A stretch of 64,000 nucleotides of DNA from Clarireedia homoeocarpa (lineage: Eukaryota > Ascomycota > Leotiomycetes > Helotiales > Rutstroemiaceae), in contig LNKV01000069.1 of assembly GCA_001465935.1 (NCBI GenBank), forward strand, positions 62,001 to 126,000, given 5' to 3'. This document shows, piece after piece, positions 47,390 to 59,828 of this stretch (positions are counted from its first letter, which is position 1; every line of letters begins with the position of its first letter). Both the position numbers and the translations under genes were made by a program. Under the pieces are notes generated by a model. The model did not search any database. It saw only the letters and a program-made list of their open reading frames with translations, and had not been told where the DNA came from.

Positions 47390-48448
47390 ATGTCATCCCT
47401 CCAGGTATCTAACTTGTTCGGCGTGAACGGAATTGTTGCCGTTATCACTGGTGGCGGTACAGGTGTGTTCTGTCTTCTTCTTGGATTGGTCAGGAATACT
47501 GATATGAAAAGGAATTGGGCTCATGATGGCCAAAGCCCTGGCGGCGAACGGCGCGGCCAAAGTCTACATCATCGGCAGGAGGGAAGATAAACTTAAACAG
47601 GCCGCTGAATCTCACCCACAGTACGTCATACCTTCTATGAAGACCGACCAAAGGAGGTCTCTTTCATACATATGAACGGATCTTAATATGTGTACAGAGT
47701 TATCATTCCACTAAAAGGCGATGTCACCTCCAAAGACGAGTTGAAAAGAATGGTAGAATATGTAAAGCAGCAGACTGGTTACATCAACCTTCTCATAACC
47801 AATGCAGGAATTACAGGCCCTGGACTTGAGGATCTTAAACCGAGACACACACTATCCGACTTCGTCGCACACGCTTGGGCTTCATCTGAGGATGACGTTA
47901 ATGCGGTATACAATTTGAATTGCACCGCGTTATATTTCACTGTAATTGCATTTCTGGAACTGCTTGATGAGGGAAACAAAAAAAAGTCATACCTTCGAAG
48001 CCAAGTCATCGCGACTGCAAGCACAGCTAGTTTTCTCAGGAACCCTAGAGCTGGATATGCTTACTTGAGCAGCAAAGCCGCTGTGATAAGTCTGGTCAAG
48101 AGTTTCTCAACATTTTGTGTTCCATGGAGCATACGATTCAATGCCATTGCAGCTGGATGTTTGTGCTACTCCCCTCGTTAGATAGTGCGACTTGGCTGAT
48201 GAAATTCTACAGTATTCCCCTCAGAGCTTGCGGCGCCACTTTTCAATCCCTTTAGGATCAACAAGAACATCCCGATTACTGAAGAGGGTGCTTTTTCCAA
48301 AGCATATCAACCCGCGGAAAGAGCAGGCTCGGAAGAAGATATGGCGGGAACGTTATTGTACATGGCTAGTCGCGCTGGATCTTTTCTTAATGGAAGTGTT
48401 GTGCTTGTTGATGGAGGGAAGCTAGCAACTATGCCGGCTACCTACTAG
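47390..48448 (+). CDS. Short-chain dehydrogenase/reductase
   Basis: Four exons: 47390-47462, 47512-47620, 47698-48158 and 48213-48448, giving 292 aa. The cofactor motif TGGGTGIG (residues 20-27) is assembled across the first intron. NAG appears in LLITNAGI, the Ser in IATASTASF, and the catalytic YLSSK (Tyr about 183, Lys about 187) is intact. After the third intron, FPSELAAPLFNPFRIN and SFLNGSVVLVDGGKLA complete the fold. IGRRED after strand 2 favours NADP(H). Probably reduces or oxidises a keto/hydroxy group of the polyketide. Divergent from the PKS, hence very likely a pathway gene. Confidence 0.9.
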
Positions 48449-50259
48449 TGCTCAATTGGTAGAAAATCATTACACCTGCTTAGAATATAAAACTTGAATC
48501 TCATTGACAGAAGGCCAGGCGCAAGTGGTGATAGTGTGGTAGGCAAAAGCTACAGAATCGTGAGGTCCGATGTACAGAGAACTGTTGAGGGTTATAGCAG
48601 GTTGACACGTAGAATAGTGCCTGTAGGCTTGAAAGAGACTTAAAAGTAAAGGTAAGAATAGTAACTTGATTGGTTCGACTACTGCTCTTCAACTACTGGG
48701 CTATCTACAGTAGGAAGGACTCCTTATAAAAGTGCTTCCAGGGCTCCTGCTATAGGTACTATGGGCCTATAGCTATAGGCTCTTACAGCCTCTGTAACCG
48801 GAATATTAGCGGGTGTATCAGCATGTTTGATACGTCTCGTAATATTAGCGAACTTATACCGGCCTCACCCCCCTATTGCCCTACTACCCTGTTACAACCT
48901 TATTTCCAACAAGAACAAACCTCTAATTATAATCAATACACACTAACACTAATTAACACTAACACCAATTACGGCATTCACATCAGAAAACTCAGAGACT
49001 AGAGAACTCACTTTCTTCACCATCGAAGCTATACATCGTTCACTTCCTAGTTTCTTTTCGCCACTTCGTTTCGTTTAAATTGTGTACATTCACCTAGGGG
49101 TGGGCCGAAATCCCGATGTAGTCCGTTGAAATCCGGAATATCCGGTTAAAATCCGACCTATCCCGGTTAAAACCCGATGATGTCCCGTCGAAGCGCACTT
49201 CATCTAGAAACTGAAATCCCCTTTTCCTATCTACTTACGAAGGATTGAAACTCCACTCTCTCTCCTTCTCCCTGTGGTCTGGTGTCTATGCATTTTTCTA
49301 CAGATTCCTTTCCTTGTTGATTCGCCTCTCGATAGAATCTGACATAACGGGCTTGGGAGGACTGAAATTTGAGCACTTTGAACCCTGAGTGGACCTCTTC
49401 CATCGTGAGTTCCTTCGTAAATCGAATAAATTAAATTGTAGATTCCTATTAGATGAATTTAGATCAATTAGATAAGTATTTATTAAACGTTTGATTCATA
49501 CGGTAACGATCGATCGATACGACCTATCCCGCGTAACGTGTGGCGTATATAGGCCTCAGAGTAGTTCGATGTTACAAAAGATACGCCGCTATTTTCTGCA
49601 GTTAAAGAAAGAGTAGATACAAGAAACCCTAACTAGACAAGCCCCAATGTTCAAGTTTTGTGCCTCTCGCTGTATCTAAGTCTTATTACCTCTGTACCAA
49701 TTCCACACAATACGAGGGTTCTAATTTCTTTCTATTTTCCATCTCATTTATATCACTTTACTCGCCTTCCTTGTACCTTTGATCGGATTATATATATTCC
49801 AATAGTTGATAATGATATATCTTATATTGCAGTTCTCTCTAAAGGTAGTTCTTCTGGCTATCTATCATATATATTCATTTCGGCTATACGCGTTCATTTT
49901 CTCTTAAGGTTAAAATGGCGTCCACGAGCTTACAGGGAATAAGCACGAGGTTTTATTTATATTCACTTCCTGCAGGTAGGAGCTAACCTGCATTAACAAG
50001 GGAATTATAGAATTAGAGTTTGCAGTCTTATCATTTCGGTCCAAATGTTTGCAGTAGTGTCTTTTTCGCTTCCTCAATAATTGTAGATTACAAATCAATC
50101 CTTACCGCGCTAGCTTATCTTAACCTGCGTTATCTTGTTGACTCTAGTTAATTGTATAAGGATAATGAGGCTTATTGCAATATTTTAAATTTGTAATTAT
50201 TTTGGATATAGAATATGACATTAGTAGTAAAAGATAAATTGAGATTAGATCCAATCTAT
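48449..50259. other. 1.8-kb intergenic region
   Basis: Separates two convergent genes (dehydrogenase and regulator). A short imperfect array of CCGGTTAAAA/CCCGATG units at about 49110-49195 is the only structure seen. No gene recognised. Confidence 0.55.
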
Positions 50260-51681
50260 CTATATAAGTTTATTTATCTCTATTTCACTATTTAATATTC
50301 TGATAGTTCTTGTAAGTTCACTTCTCAACCATCCACCCAGACTAGTATATAGATTATCTAACCCAAAATCCTGCTCTTTACTGGCCCCCAAGCTACAAAA
50401 AACATCAACCAAATGCACTAGTTTCTTTAATTCATTTAGAAGTAAATACTTCCTGAAAGATTCTTGGTCCTTCTCGTCCAAATCAAATGAGCCAACTTTT
50501 ATCGGTATTGGTGCAACATTAGAACTTGTTGACTTGCATGAAGTGGTTTGCAGTGAGTATTCTGACTCAACGGGCGAGACTGTGTAGTTCGAATTCGACG
50601 AAGGAGTGTTAGGTGATGGTCTCGATGATGTGGTTAAACAATTTGGCTCTTTCAATCCTGCCGCAACTTGATACCCGGTGAGAATTTTAGCGGCTATTGA
50701 AGCAGATAGCATTACAAGATGAGGGTCGCGCAAACAGCAGCAGTTGAGAAGCTTGAGAACGTCATTGATAGCTGTTTTATTTTTGGAGAGGACGTTGTCT
50801 AGAGTTTGAGTGACTGGTGTAGAGGATATTTGACTGGAGATAACATGTTCGGGTTGATGTTCCAAACGCTCTAGAGTAGAGTAGGCAAGTTGGTAGCAGT
50901 TGTGCGTACTCTGTTGAGGTGTATCGGATGTTGGCGGCGCACTAGTGGCAAATTTATTGGCTGTTGATTCGAACATTTCTAAAGGATTTGTCGTTGCTGA
51001 TGTCGAGGCTGTATCAACAGATATCGCGCTGTCTGTATATTTGAGATAAGGTGAATCCTGGAAGTCGATGGAGGATGGGAAAGATTGAAAGTATTCATTA
51101 AAATCAAATGGTGAAGCCGGTTGGTTTCCCTGGTGTATCGCATCATCTGTAAAAGAGTCCGGATGCAATGTTGGCACAGCGATCTCTGTAGACCAATGCA
51201 AGCTTGAAGTTCCATCTTCAATCATGGCTGCATCTCGACCCGGAACTTGTACAACGTTTGCGTTATTCGTTTGATTCTCTGTAGTTCCTATCAAGGCTGC
51301 TGGTTCTTTTCCTGGCCAGCTCAAAATTTGAAAATTATTGTTTCCGGTATCCTGTAATATATCGTTCCAATTAAATTGGTGATGCTGTCCCACGATGCTT
51401 CGCCGGTTGTCCTCCAAGGGAAATAGCCTCTTGCGTGTTTTCCCGAGCCTCCTCGACACCCCATAAACACATTTTATTTCATTTGTAACGCATCTGACAC
51501 ACTCAGGGTGCGCTTTATCGCATCGCACCTTAGCAGCAGCGCACTCATTACAGGAGGACCGAAGTTTGGCAGGTCTCTGTTGTTGTCCATCGACAGGTTG
51601 CAATTGGGATGGTTGCTCCGTGCTTTCACTGTCATTCCCTTCATGAGGGGACATGGTCATAATTGGCGGTGGGGTCGTCAT
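50260..51681 (-). CDS. AflR-type Zn2Cys6 transcription factor (cluster regulator)
   Basis: Single exon, 473 aa, starting at MTTPPPIMTMSPHEG (first ATG in frame). The zinc cluster begins at Cys44: CNECAAAKVRC, then CVRC and a final Cys, spacing CX2CX6CX6CX2CX6C, followed by YGVSRRLGKTRKR, the basic linker typical of AflR-like regulators. The middle is Ser/Thr/Pro/Gln-rich. The C-terminal region (DQESFRKYLLLNELKKLVHL ... GGWLRSELTRTIRILNSEIE) matches the usual AflR-family regulatory domain layout. Likely activates the surrounding PKS cluster by binding inverted CGG-type sites such as the palindromes found at 39180, 47112, 52940 and 59628. Confidence 0.9.
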   Translation of the reverse strand: MTTPPPIMTMSPHEGNDSESTEQPSQLQPVDGQQQRPAKLRSSCNECAAAKVRCDKAHPECVRCVTNEIKCVYGVSRRLGKTRKRLFPLEDNRRSIVGQHHQFNWNDILQDTGNNNFQILSWPGKEPAALIGTTENQTNNANVVQVPGRDAAMIEDGTSSLHWSTEIAVPTLHPDSFTDDAIHQGNQPASPFDFNEYFQSFPSSIDFQDSPYLKYTDSAISVDTASTSATTNPLEMFESTANKFATSAPPTSDTPQQSTHNCYQLAYSTLERLEHQPEHVISSQISSTPVTQTLDNVLSKNKTAINDVLKLLNCCCLRDPHLVMLSASIAAKILTGYQVAAGLKEPNCLTTSSRPSPNTPSSNSNYTVSPVESEYSLQTTSCKSTSSNVAPIPIKVGSFDLDEKDQESFRKYLLLNELKKLVHLVDVFCSLGASKEQDFGLDNLYTSLGGWLRSELTRTIRILNSEIEINKLI

Positions 51682-53207
51682 AGTTGCTGAGAACAAGTGA
51701 TCCAAATGAAATAAAAGAGGGGAAACACAATGTAGATACTAATCGTAGGTAGCTAATCGTAGATAGCCCCACTACAGCTGATTTCATATAAGTGTACACT
51801 TTAGTAGATAAAACAAGCTAACGCAAGCAAGTGAACCCTGAATGTTGTAATCTTACCAACAATCAGGCAACTTATTTAGCTTGACTGTTAGTCCCACATG
51901 TCGGTGGCTGATACTTGGCAAATACAACGTAATCCATTAGCTGATAGAATATTGTCAGCACTATGGAAGTTGAATTCAGACTCGATGAGAATGCCCTGTA
52001 GCTATAGCGCCGTAAGTCTATAAATTTAGTGGGTCAATTTTTAGGAAAACACCCCGTAAGTACAGGGTATAAGCACTATAATTCAGTAATCTCTACTTTC
52101 TGATTAGATACTTTAGAAAACATGCTGTTGTGCCCTGTAAATACAGGCTCTGAGCACAGCAATTCTGCTGAACAACAAGTGTCTGATTGGCCGATTTAGC
52201 GGATTACGAGTAGGCCTATAAATACAAGGCCTTATAACGCTTGTGCTTTCAACAAGGCACTCTCATTAACAAAGCCGAAATCTAGAGCGCGGGGTTCTAA
52301 ACGAGAGTGGGGGGGATTCTAAACGAGACCGAGGAGCAGAAAATTCATCGGATTTTAATAGAATTTTGAGGTTTTAAAAAATAATTTATATATTTAAAAA
52401 GTTGAAAATCATCTTGTTTTCTAAATTCTATTTATTCAATTATTTTTTTACTTCATTGACAAAAAAATATAAACAATATTTTATACTAATTAATATTGAT
52501 ATATTAAACTTGTTAAATTTTTAATTTTATTCAAAATTCAAATAATTAAAAAAAAAGTTTAAATTTATTGCATTCCCAAGATACCTAGAAGTCCACAGAT
52601 TTCCCACGTTTTACGTTTTAGCTGGTACTCGGAAGGAGCGTAGGAAGTAGTCGATGTAACACAACGTAAGATCACAGTAGAAGATACAAGGATTAAGAAC
52701 AACTAAAGCAGTGAGGAGGCACAACTGAAGCAGAGGGGAGGAGGCGCAACTGAAGCGGTGAGATGTGACGAAAGCGGTAAGGAGTGACAAGTGATGCTTA
52801 TCAGAAATCATATAGACCATGAGAAAGCGAAATGTGGTCTGATAGAGATTACAGGCTCGAATTTAGTCACATAGAGTACATCAAACAAATTATCAATCTT
52901 TTATATACAGTGATTGTGTTAACCTATAGAAATGGCCCGTCGGAGTCCGATATTTCGAACCAAGTATCATCCATTTTTCGTAGAACACTCAATGTAGATG
53001 TCGGGTACTATCTTCAAACCCACGGATGTAGATGCTATCCGATATCTTTCGTAATGGACATTTGTTTTACTGCTATATTCTTTAGAAAGATGCTATAAAA
53101 CCCATCATGATCAACGAAGATACTGGAGTATAGATAGGACCAGAATCATTTATTTTTTTTTTGTTTCTATACATCTCTCAATTGCAAAAAAAATCAAATT
53201 AGCAATC
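51682..53207. other. Divergent promoter region, regulator / halogenase
   Basis: About 1.5 kb with an AT-rich middle (52380-52570) and the TCGGAGTCCGA palindrome at 52940-52950. Near 52280-52330 a GTTCTAAACGAGA string occurs twice. No gene recognised. Confidence 0.6.
52940..52950. promoter_or_regulatory. TCGGAGTCCGA palindrome, candidate regulator site
   Basis: Second copy of TCGGANNCCGA, 258 bp upstream of the halogenase start codon. Confidence 0.55.
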
Positions 53208-55190
53208 ATGTCTATTCCAACTGAGACTACCGTTCTGGTCATTGGTGGCGGCCCAGGTGGCTCATATACAGCTTCAGCACTTGCTCGTGAGGGAATCAAC
53301 GTTTGTTTGCTGGAGGCTGAGGTGTTTCCAAGGTGAGACAGCTCCCCTGTTGCGTTAACTAAATTATTCTGTTTTCTTACAACTTTATTTCCTTTCTTAT
53401 CATTACTATGAGTGTAGAGTTGTTGGGGAGTTGGAGATCTCATCTAGCGACGTTACCCACATTTTTTTACGCAATAACGAAAACTGGCTCTTGTAAGCTG
53501 ACCTTAAGAGATATCATGTCGGTGAGAGCATGGTTGCGTCAATCCGTCACTTTCTGCGCTTCATTGACCTCGACTCTACGTTCAACAACCACGGCTTCAT
53601 TAAGAAGGTTAGCATTTTCCCTCCTTTCAAAGAGCCGGAAACAGTGCTAATTTGTTTTAATTAGACAGGTGCTGCTTTCAAATTGAATAACCAGCGCGAG
53701 GCCTGTAAGTTATACACCGTGTACACTATGGAACTATCTAATAATCATACGAATAGATACCGATTTCATTGTAGCAGCTGGACCAGATGCTTATGCTTGG
53801 AATGTCATCCGTTCTGAGTCCGACCATCTAATTTTCAAACACGCCGGCAAATGCGGTGCGAAGACTTTCGATGGTGTTAAGGTTACTAGCATTGAATTCC
53901 AGCCTTTTGAAGACAAAACCGATGATGCAAGTCTCGGCAAGCCGGTTTCTGCTTCTTGGTCGAAAAAGGATGGCACTACAGGAAATATCAAGTTCGACTA
54001 CCTTGTTGATGCTAGTGGCAGAGCTGGTATTGTAAGTACCAAGTACTTGAAGAACCGTACCTTCAACCAAGATCTCAAGAACGTTGCCAGCTGGGGATAT
54101 TTTAAGGGGGCTATTCAATATGGGGTTGGGACCCCGCAAGAGGGCCAGCCATTTTTCGAGGCTCAGCACGGTATTCCTAACTCTTTTGATACCCAGCCTC
54201 AAAAGGAACTATTCTAACGAGTAATTTTTTAGATGGTAGTGGGTGGACCTGGTTCATTCCTCTCCACAACGGAACTGTGTCCGTTGGTGTCGTCATGAAC
54301 CAAAAGTTGGCCACCGATAAGAAGAAAGCAGCAGCCGAGAAATCGCCTCGGGACTTCTACCTAGAGTCAATCCAAGGCTCACGTGGTGTTGCACATCTAC
54401 TTGAAAAGGCAGAGCTTGCAACAGATGTCAAGCATGCTTCCGATTGGTCCTACAGCGCCTCATCATACGGTAGTCCATACGTGCGTATTGTTGGAGACGC
54501 GGGTGCTTTCATCGACCCATACTTCTCCTCCGGTGTCCATTTGGCTCTTTCAAGTGCTCTTTCCGCTGCTGTCACAATTTCTGCATCTATTCGTGGTGAT
54601 TGTGATGAGAACACTGCTTGGGAATGGCATTCGGACCAAGTTAGAGATCGATTTACTCGATTCTTGCTTGTCGTTTTGAGTGCTACCAAGCAAATTAGAC
54701 ACAAAGATGCACCGGTTATGAATTCTGCTGGAGATGATGGCTTCGATGACGCTTTTTCAATCATTAGACCAAGTAAGTGCTACTTCAATTTTCTCTCTTG
54801 GAACACAGCGTACTAATATTACAACAAGTCATCCAGGGAACTGCAGATGTTAAGGCTGGCATCAAGCAAGAAGATGTCTCCAAGGCAGTAGAATTTACAT
54901 CTAGTGTCGTCGCAAAGCCTAATGGTGTCAATGGTGACAACGGCCACAATGGTGATAAGAAAGATGGGCTCCAAGAAGTAGGAAAAGATGCATTCACTAC
55001 CGACGAAGAGCGAGTCTTGAAGATGGTTAAAAACGTGTTCAAGGATTTCTTCGCCGTTGACTCCTATTTTGGCATGGTAGCCAACTTAGAGAGAGGAAGT
55101 CTTGGTCTGGTCAAGAGTACAACAAATACTGCGACAGAGATGAAGCAGCCTGTAGTCGCTGTCAAGCCGGTTGAAGAAGTTGTAGCTTAG
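53208..55190 (+). CDS. Flavin-dependent (phenolic) halogenase
   Basis: Six exons: 53208-53332, 53511-53607, 53665-53704, 53757-54170, 54233-54772 and 54829-55190, giving 525 aa. FAD-binding GGGPGGS at 13-19; FPRYHVGESM across the first intron. The halogenase signature WxWxIP is GWTWFIPL (Trp230, Trp232), formed across the fourth intron. Next come VGDAGAFIDPYFSSGVHLA and a C-terminal VFKDFFAVDSYFGMVANLERG. This is the pattern of fungal phenol halogenases such as those in griseofulvin, geodin and radicicol pathways, which chlorinate activated aromatic rings using FADH2 and chloride via HOCl. An Asn/Gly/Asp-rich linker (about 435-455) is unusual but not in the core. Implies a chlorinated (or brominated) aromatic product. 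Confidence 0.95.
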
Positions 55191-55807
55191 ATTGAAAGAG
55201 GGGTTTCACAAGTAGAATAACAGCTACTATCGTTGTCTATTACACATACTATGTTCTTATATAAGCCGTAAGGGATTCTAGAAGATATCTTAGTAGAATA
55301 TTACAAACTATAAAGCTTAAAACACTTAAAATCATTTGCTAGCAAGCAATAATAAAACTTTAAATAAAGACATAACATATTTTAATACCGGTTTTTATAT
55401 AACATTAACTGGATAAATTATAGCAACTAGTTAAATGTGACAGGGAGGGAACAGGAAATTGCAAGAAGCAGATTAGTTATTGTACGACTCTATAAAGAAT
55501 AGAAGTACAAAGAGAGAAATTGAATTGATTTAAGTAACAGTACTCGGCTCCTGCCTAGGTTTCGCCAGGGTCCTCCGTACCTGATACCTTAGTCACTGTG
55601 CTATACCTCCTGCCTATGCTGTGATGCAGTCTTACGTTAAATAAAATATAATTCTTTTTATTTTTACTTATATATTATACAAAAAGAACCAGGTAATGGA
55701 AACGAATTTCTTTATTAAGAAATTAAATTAAAGCAAGGTTTATAACTTAATCATATATAAATATATAAAGGTTTCACTTCTATGTATTTTATATTTCCCT
55801 TTTGTTA
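55191..55807. other. Convergent 3' intergenic region
   Basis: Between the halogenase and MFS stop codons. AT-rich; a GC-richer island at 55545-55625 vaguely resembles a tRNA-derived sequence but is not called. Confidence 0.5.
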
Positions 55808-57715
55808 TTATGCAGCAGCCATATCCAACTTTTTTCCCTTTACACTCGTCCACTCCATAGCAGCACTTCCAATAGTCGTCAAACATGCCATCACTAAAGC
55901 GATTTCAAAGATCTGAGTTAGCGCGTCATTGTAAACCACTAATATCCCATGCAGATTCTCTGCTGGAATGATATTCCTAATGTTTGTAGCTCCGGCGTTA
56001 GCCGCTGCTACTGCATCAACACCAGGAATATTTTGGCTGATATATTTAACGACTCTGTTTGTTAACACGCTGTCACCGGCCGAGACAAAGATTGATGCAC
56101 CGAAGAGCTGCATGAAGATGACAAGAGCCGTGGCGATGGGAATTTCGGACATGTCGAGGACAGCCTGCACAGCGATGATGGGGACTTGCAGGCCTAAGCC
56201 GATGCCGATTCCAGTGAGTACCTGATAACCGATCCACTTCCCCGACCCCGTATCTAGATCCCAGGTAGTGAGGAGTCCGGCGCCGATGGAGGTCAAGATT
56301 GTACTAGCAATCATGAAAGGTGTGTAGTAACCAAGGTTGGTAGTTCCTGCACCAGAGAAGATGGTTCCGACCACGACGGCAAGAAGAATAGGAATGTTGC
56401 GAATGCCGGATTCATAGGCGCTGACACCCTTGACGACCTGGAACCAAATAGGAATATAGTATACTAATGTGAAGAAGGCTGATCCCATAAAGAAGGCAAA
56501 GCATGCGGCGGCCCACACGCTACGTTTCTTAAGCATGAGTGGGCTGACAGTTGCCTGTTTTGGACGCCAGAGCTGAATAGCAGCGAAGAGGAGGATACAG
56601 ATCCCAAAAACGACGAATAGAGCGATGATGCGCCCGTTCGACCACGGATACTTTGTCCCACCCCATTGCAGGGCGATTAGAAGGCTGACAACCCCGGGTA
56701 GGAAGAAAATAGTACCTGGGATATCGAACTGCTCGAGCTTTTCTCGCCAGGTCAACGACTTAGGATCCATTGCACCGGCTTGGGGCACTGGTGTGAAGAA
56801 GAACATAATTACAGCCATTGCTACACCACCAATAGGGAGATTGATGTAGAAGCACCATCGCCATGTGACCTTGTCCGTGAAGGCGCCACCCAGTAGTGGT
56901 CCCACGACGGAGGAGACACCATACATGGCACCAATCAGTCCTGCAAACGTCGGGCGCTGAGCTAAGGGAACCGATGTTGCGATGAGGAGATATGCGCCGG
57001 AAAAGACGCCAGCGGAACCTATACCCGCAATAGCGCGGCCTACGATGAGGGCGACGCTATTTGGAGCGACGCCGCAGATCAGCGATCCTAATTCGAAGAG
57101 GGCAATAGCACTTAGAAAGACGAGTTTGATCGGGAACAAGGTATACAGCTTGCCGAAGATCAACTGGAAGGCGGCCGTGGTGAGAAGATATGCTATGTCG
57201 AGGGAGGGAGGCGTCAGCAAATAATTACTTAAGTGCAGCTGGGAAAGGAGGACAAGCTGCAGCACTTCTTTCAAACGGAGGGACTCGGGTACTTACCACT
57301 CCCATACCATCCAACATCGTTGAGACTGTGGAACTGATCCGTGATCTCAGGAATGGCAGTTGCAATAATGGTCGTGTCCAACGCAACCAGAAAGATGGAG
57401 AGACATAGGGCAACTCTAGAGGTACTGTTAGCTAGCTAGCCTATAGATAAAATACATGCAAATGTTTGACGCATGTATGGCAAGGGGGCAGGCGACTCAC
57501 GCGAGGAGTAGTAGCTTCAGCCCTCCTGGATAGACGGTCTCATCAGCCGTTGCAACATCTTCAACATCTTCGCCGCTGCTTGGTACCATCTCTGACTTGA
57601 CCGTGTCTTCATCTGCGGCTTCGGCTGGTAATGCCTTATCCGAGGAGATGGCCCTTTTGGGAATTTTGCTCGTAAAGGAATTCTTCTCTTCCATGCTTGT
57701 GGCTGCTGACGACAT
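55808..57715 (-). CDS. MFS drug/metabolite exporter, DHA2 (14-TM) type
   Basis: Three exons: 57501-57715, 57297-57415 and 55808-57192, giving 572 aa. A hydrophilic acidic N-terminus (about 65 residues) precedes helix 1. LVALDTTIIATAIPEITDQF is the DHA2 motif after helix 1, and GWYGSAYLLTTAAFQ follows across the second intron. GVSSVVGPLLGGAFTDKVTWRWCFYINLP is motif C plus the WRWCFYIN signature of toxin/drug exporters such as the aflatoxin-cluster AflT type. Further pairs of helices run to the C-terminus VKGKKLDMAAA. Likely exports the cluster product or gives self-protection. Tail-to-tail with the halogenase and divergent from the NmrA-like gene. Confidence 0.92.
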
Positions 57716-58358
57716 CGATAGAGAGTGTGGGTATGCGTGATCCGAAAACTACAGGAGTCGAGCGGAATATGGTATTGTGGAGATGTAAAGAAGAAGAAAT
57801 GGGATTAGTACTATTAAAGAGGAGTTGGGAAAACTGAGCTCGGACGGAGATAAAGACTTTGATTCTGGTACGGTAAATTTCATGTACTGTACGATACCTC
57901 CATACTAGTAGAGCGTTTCATCGCGTTCGGTGCTCGTTTATCCGGGCACCAATGATAATCGCTGCTTTGATTCCCATATGGACTAGCGCCGCTGTTATCG
58001 TATTTTGAATTCCTTTTGTCTCTCTGGTTGTATATCAGTTGGTAGCCTGACTGCATAGTGCATACAGAAGGATACGATCCCAGCAATACTTTAAGTTGTG
58101 TAAGCACTAAGTACGAAAACATAATGTTTGATTTCAAACCACCTCGATCATGTATCCTATCGCCGAAATCCTTTTAGATAAAGTATTACGTATCAACGCT
58201 GCCTGTTCGGCATTTTACCGTGAGGCTGAAGACCGAGGCCCCCTTCCACATTGCTGTCATAGCAGGTATTTATGTAAGCATCTGTCCTCTAAATTTATCA
58301 CCAAGACGACAGCCTTAAGCTTTTAAGCACTTTGAATTTACGTCTAAACCTCCAGAAA
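57716..58358. other. Divergent promoter region, MFS / NmrA-like
   Basis: 643 bp between divergent start codons. Contains GTTCGGTGCTCG and ATCCGGGCACC strings (57927-57952) but no exact TCGN5CGA site was found by eye. Confidence 0.5.
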
Positions 58359-59326
58359 ATGTCCTCAATCAAGAATGTTGTGATCATTGGAGCTGGTGGC
58401 CATCTCGGCCCCTCGATCCTCGCCGCCTTCGACAAGGATCCTAACTTTACCGTGTCTATCCTGTCCCGCAACTCTTCTACACAAAAGTTCCCCGCTCATA
58501 TCACCATTCACCGCGTGAGCGACGACTACCCTGAAGCCGAACTCCTGAAGGCTTTCAAAGGCCAAGATGCCATTGTCTCTACTATTGCCACTGCTAGTGC
58601 TAACCGACAACATGCTATCATTGATGCCGCGATTAAAGCCGGGGTGAAGCGCTTCGTGCCTTCAGAGTTTGGCAGCGACACACGTAACGACAAGGCCATG
58701 GCCATCCTCCCGCAATACTTTAAGGGTAAGGCCGATACGGTCGAGTACCTGAAGTCCAGAGAGAGCACGGGCCTCACTTGGACTGCTTTTGTAACGGGAT
58801 GCTTTTTTGAATTGTAAGTTTCCCAAGACCTCGCAAACTGCAGGATATCTCTCCTAGCGAGCATATGCTCATTAGTTACAGAGCCGTACAAGGTTTCATG
58901 GGATTTGACCTCCAAGGCCACAAAGCAGTTCTCTTCAACAAAGGTACAGACACCTGGTCCACTACAACCCTCCCCTCAATTGGTCTAGCCGTCAAAAATG
59001 CTATGCTTCTCCCAACTGAAACTGCCAACAAATACATCTTCATCGACTCCTTCACTGTCTCCCAAGCCCAGATCCTAGCCTCCCTTGAAAAGCTTACGGC
59101 GACAAAATGGGAGGTCACCTACTTGGATGCTGAGGAGCAGAAGAAACAAGGATTGGAGAAGATGTCACAGGGAGACTTTAGCGGTGCGATGAGTTTAATC
59201 CGGTACATCAATTCTGTGCATGGTCATGGTGGGAATTATTCGGAGTATGAGAAGACACAGAACGAGCTGCTGTCTTTGCCTAAGGAAAATTTGGATAACG
59301 TGTTAGCGGGTATCTTGAAGGGTTAA
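58359..59326 (+). CDS. NmrA/isoflavone-reductase-like NAD(P)-dependent enzyme
   Basis: Two exons: 58359-58813 and 58882-59326 (68-nt intron), giving 299 aa. An ATG nine codons upstream is in frame, but MSSIKNVVIIGAGGHLG is the family's normal start. Nucleotide-binding GAGGHLG at 11-17, SRNSS after strand 2, IVSTIATASANRQ, and RFVPSEFGSD with the conserved PSEFG motif followed by the usual Lys-containing helix (QYFKGKADTVEYLKS). Such enzymes reduce enones or quinone-methide-like intermediates, or act as dehydratase/isomerase-like tailoring enzymes in fungal aromatic polyketide pathways. Atypical SDR family, cytosolic. Confidence 0.88.
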
Positions 59327-59828
59327 GAATAGTTGTCCTATAAATTCATATTAAGTGTTGAGGAAAACTAGAATGCCGTAGTCTTATTTAGTGGGAGAAT
59401 ACAGAAGGACATTAAAAACGTGACGTGATATTATAATTCGTATTATTTACTTCATCTAATTTATTTCGAATACAACCAAATTCCCTTTATGTTTTCGAAA
59501 ATTCAAAGAAAAATCATTGCAATTTCATAGAAACACGTCCCCAAGACTTAAATTATATAAGCTAACTCGGGTTTTAAATTCATCAGCCTTGTGGGTTAGC
59601 GGAAGTCATCATTATACCCCTTAATTTTCGGATCCCGAAATAGCCTTCGGGCTTCTATATCCAACTTATAACACCTATAAATTTTATCACCATAATGCTA
59701 CATGAGCTTTCCAAACCCGTAACGTACCTCTGTTCTTCCCAAGATTTCCAAACTGTGTATCTACACTAGTCAGCCTTTCATCCTTGACGCTTTGGAATAT
59801 ATGTGTCTTCGCCCCATATACGCAACAC
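59327..59828. other. Intergenic / FAD monooxygenase promoter
   Basis: Carries the TCGGATCCCGA palindrome at 59628-59638 and several CGGG strings. No gene seen. Confidence 0.6.
59628..59638. promoter_or_regulatory. TCGGATCCCGA palindrome, candidate regulator site
   Basis: Third copy of TCGGANNCCGA, 191 bp upstream of the FAD monooxygenase start codon; embedded in a longer inverted repeat TTTCGGATCCCGAAA (59626-59640). Confidence 0.55.

Noticed and set aside
48501..48692. 63-codon minus-strand frame 3' of the dehydrogenase
   Set aside because: Overlaps a likely 3' UTR and shows no family features.
55540..55625. tRNA-like GC-rich island between halogenase and MFS gene (minus strand)
   Set aside because: An A-box-like GTATAGCACAGTGACTAAGG is present, but stems and a proper B box do not pair; at most a tRNA-derived repeat fragment.
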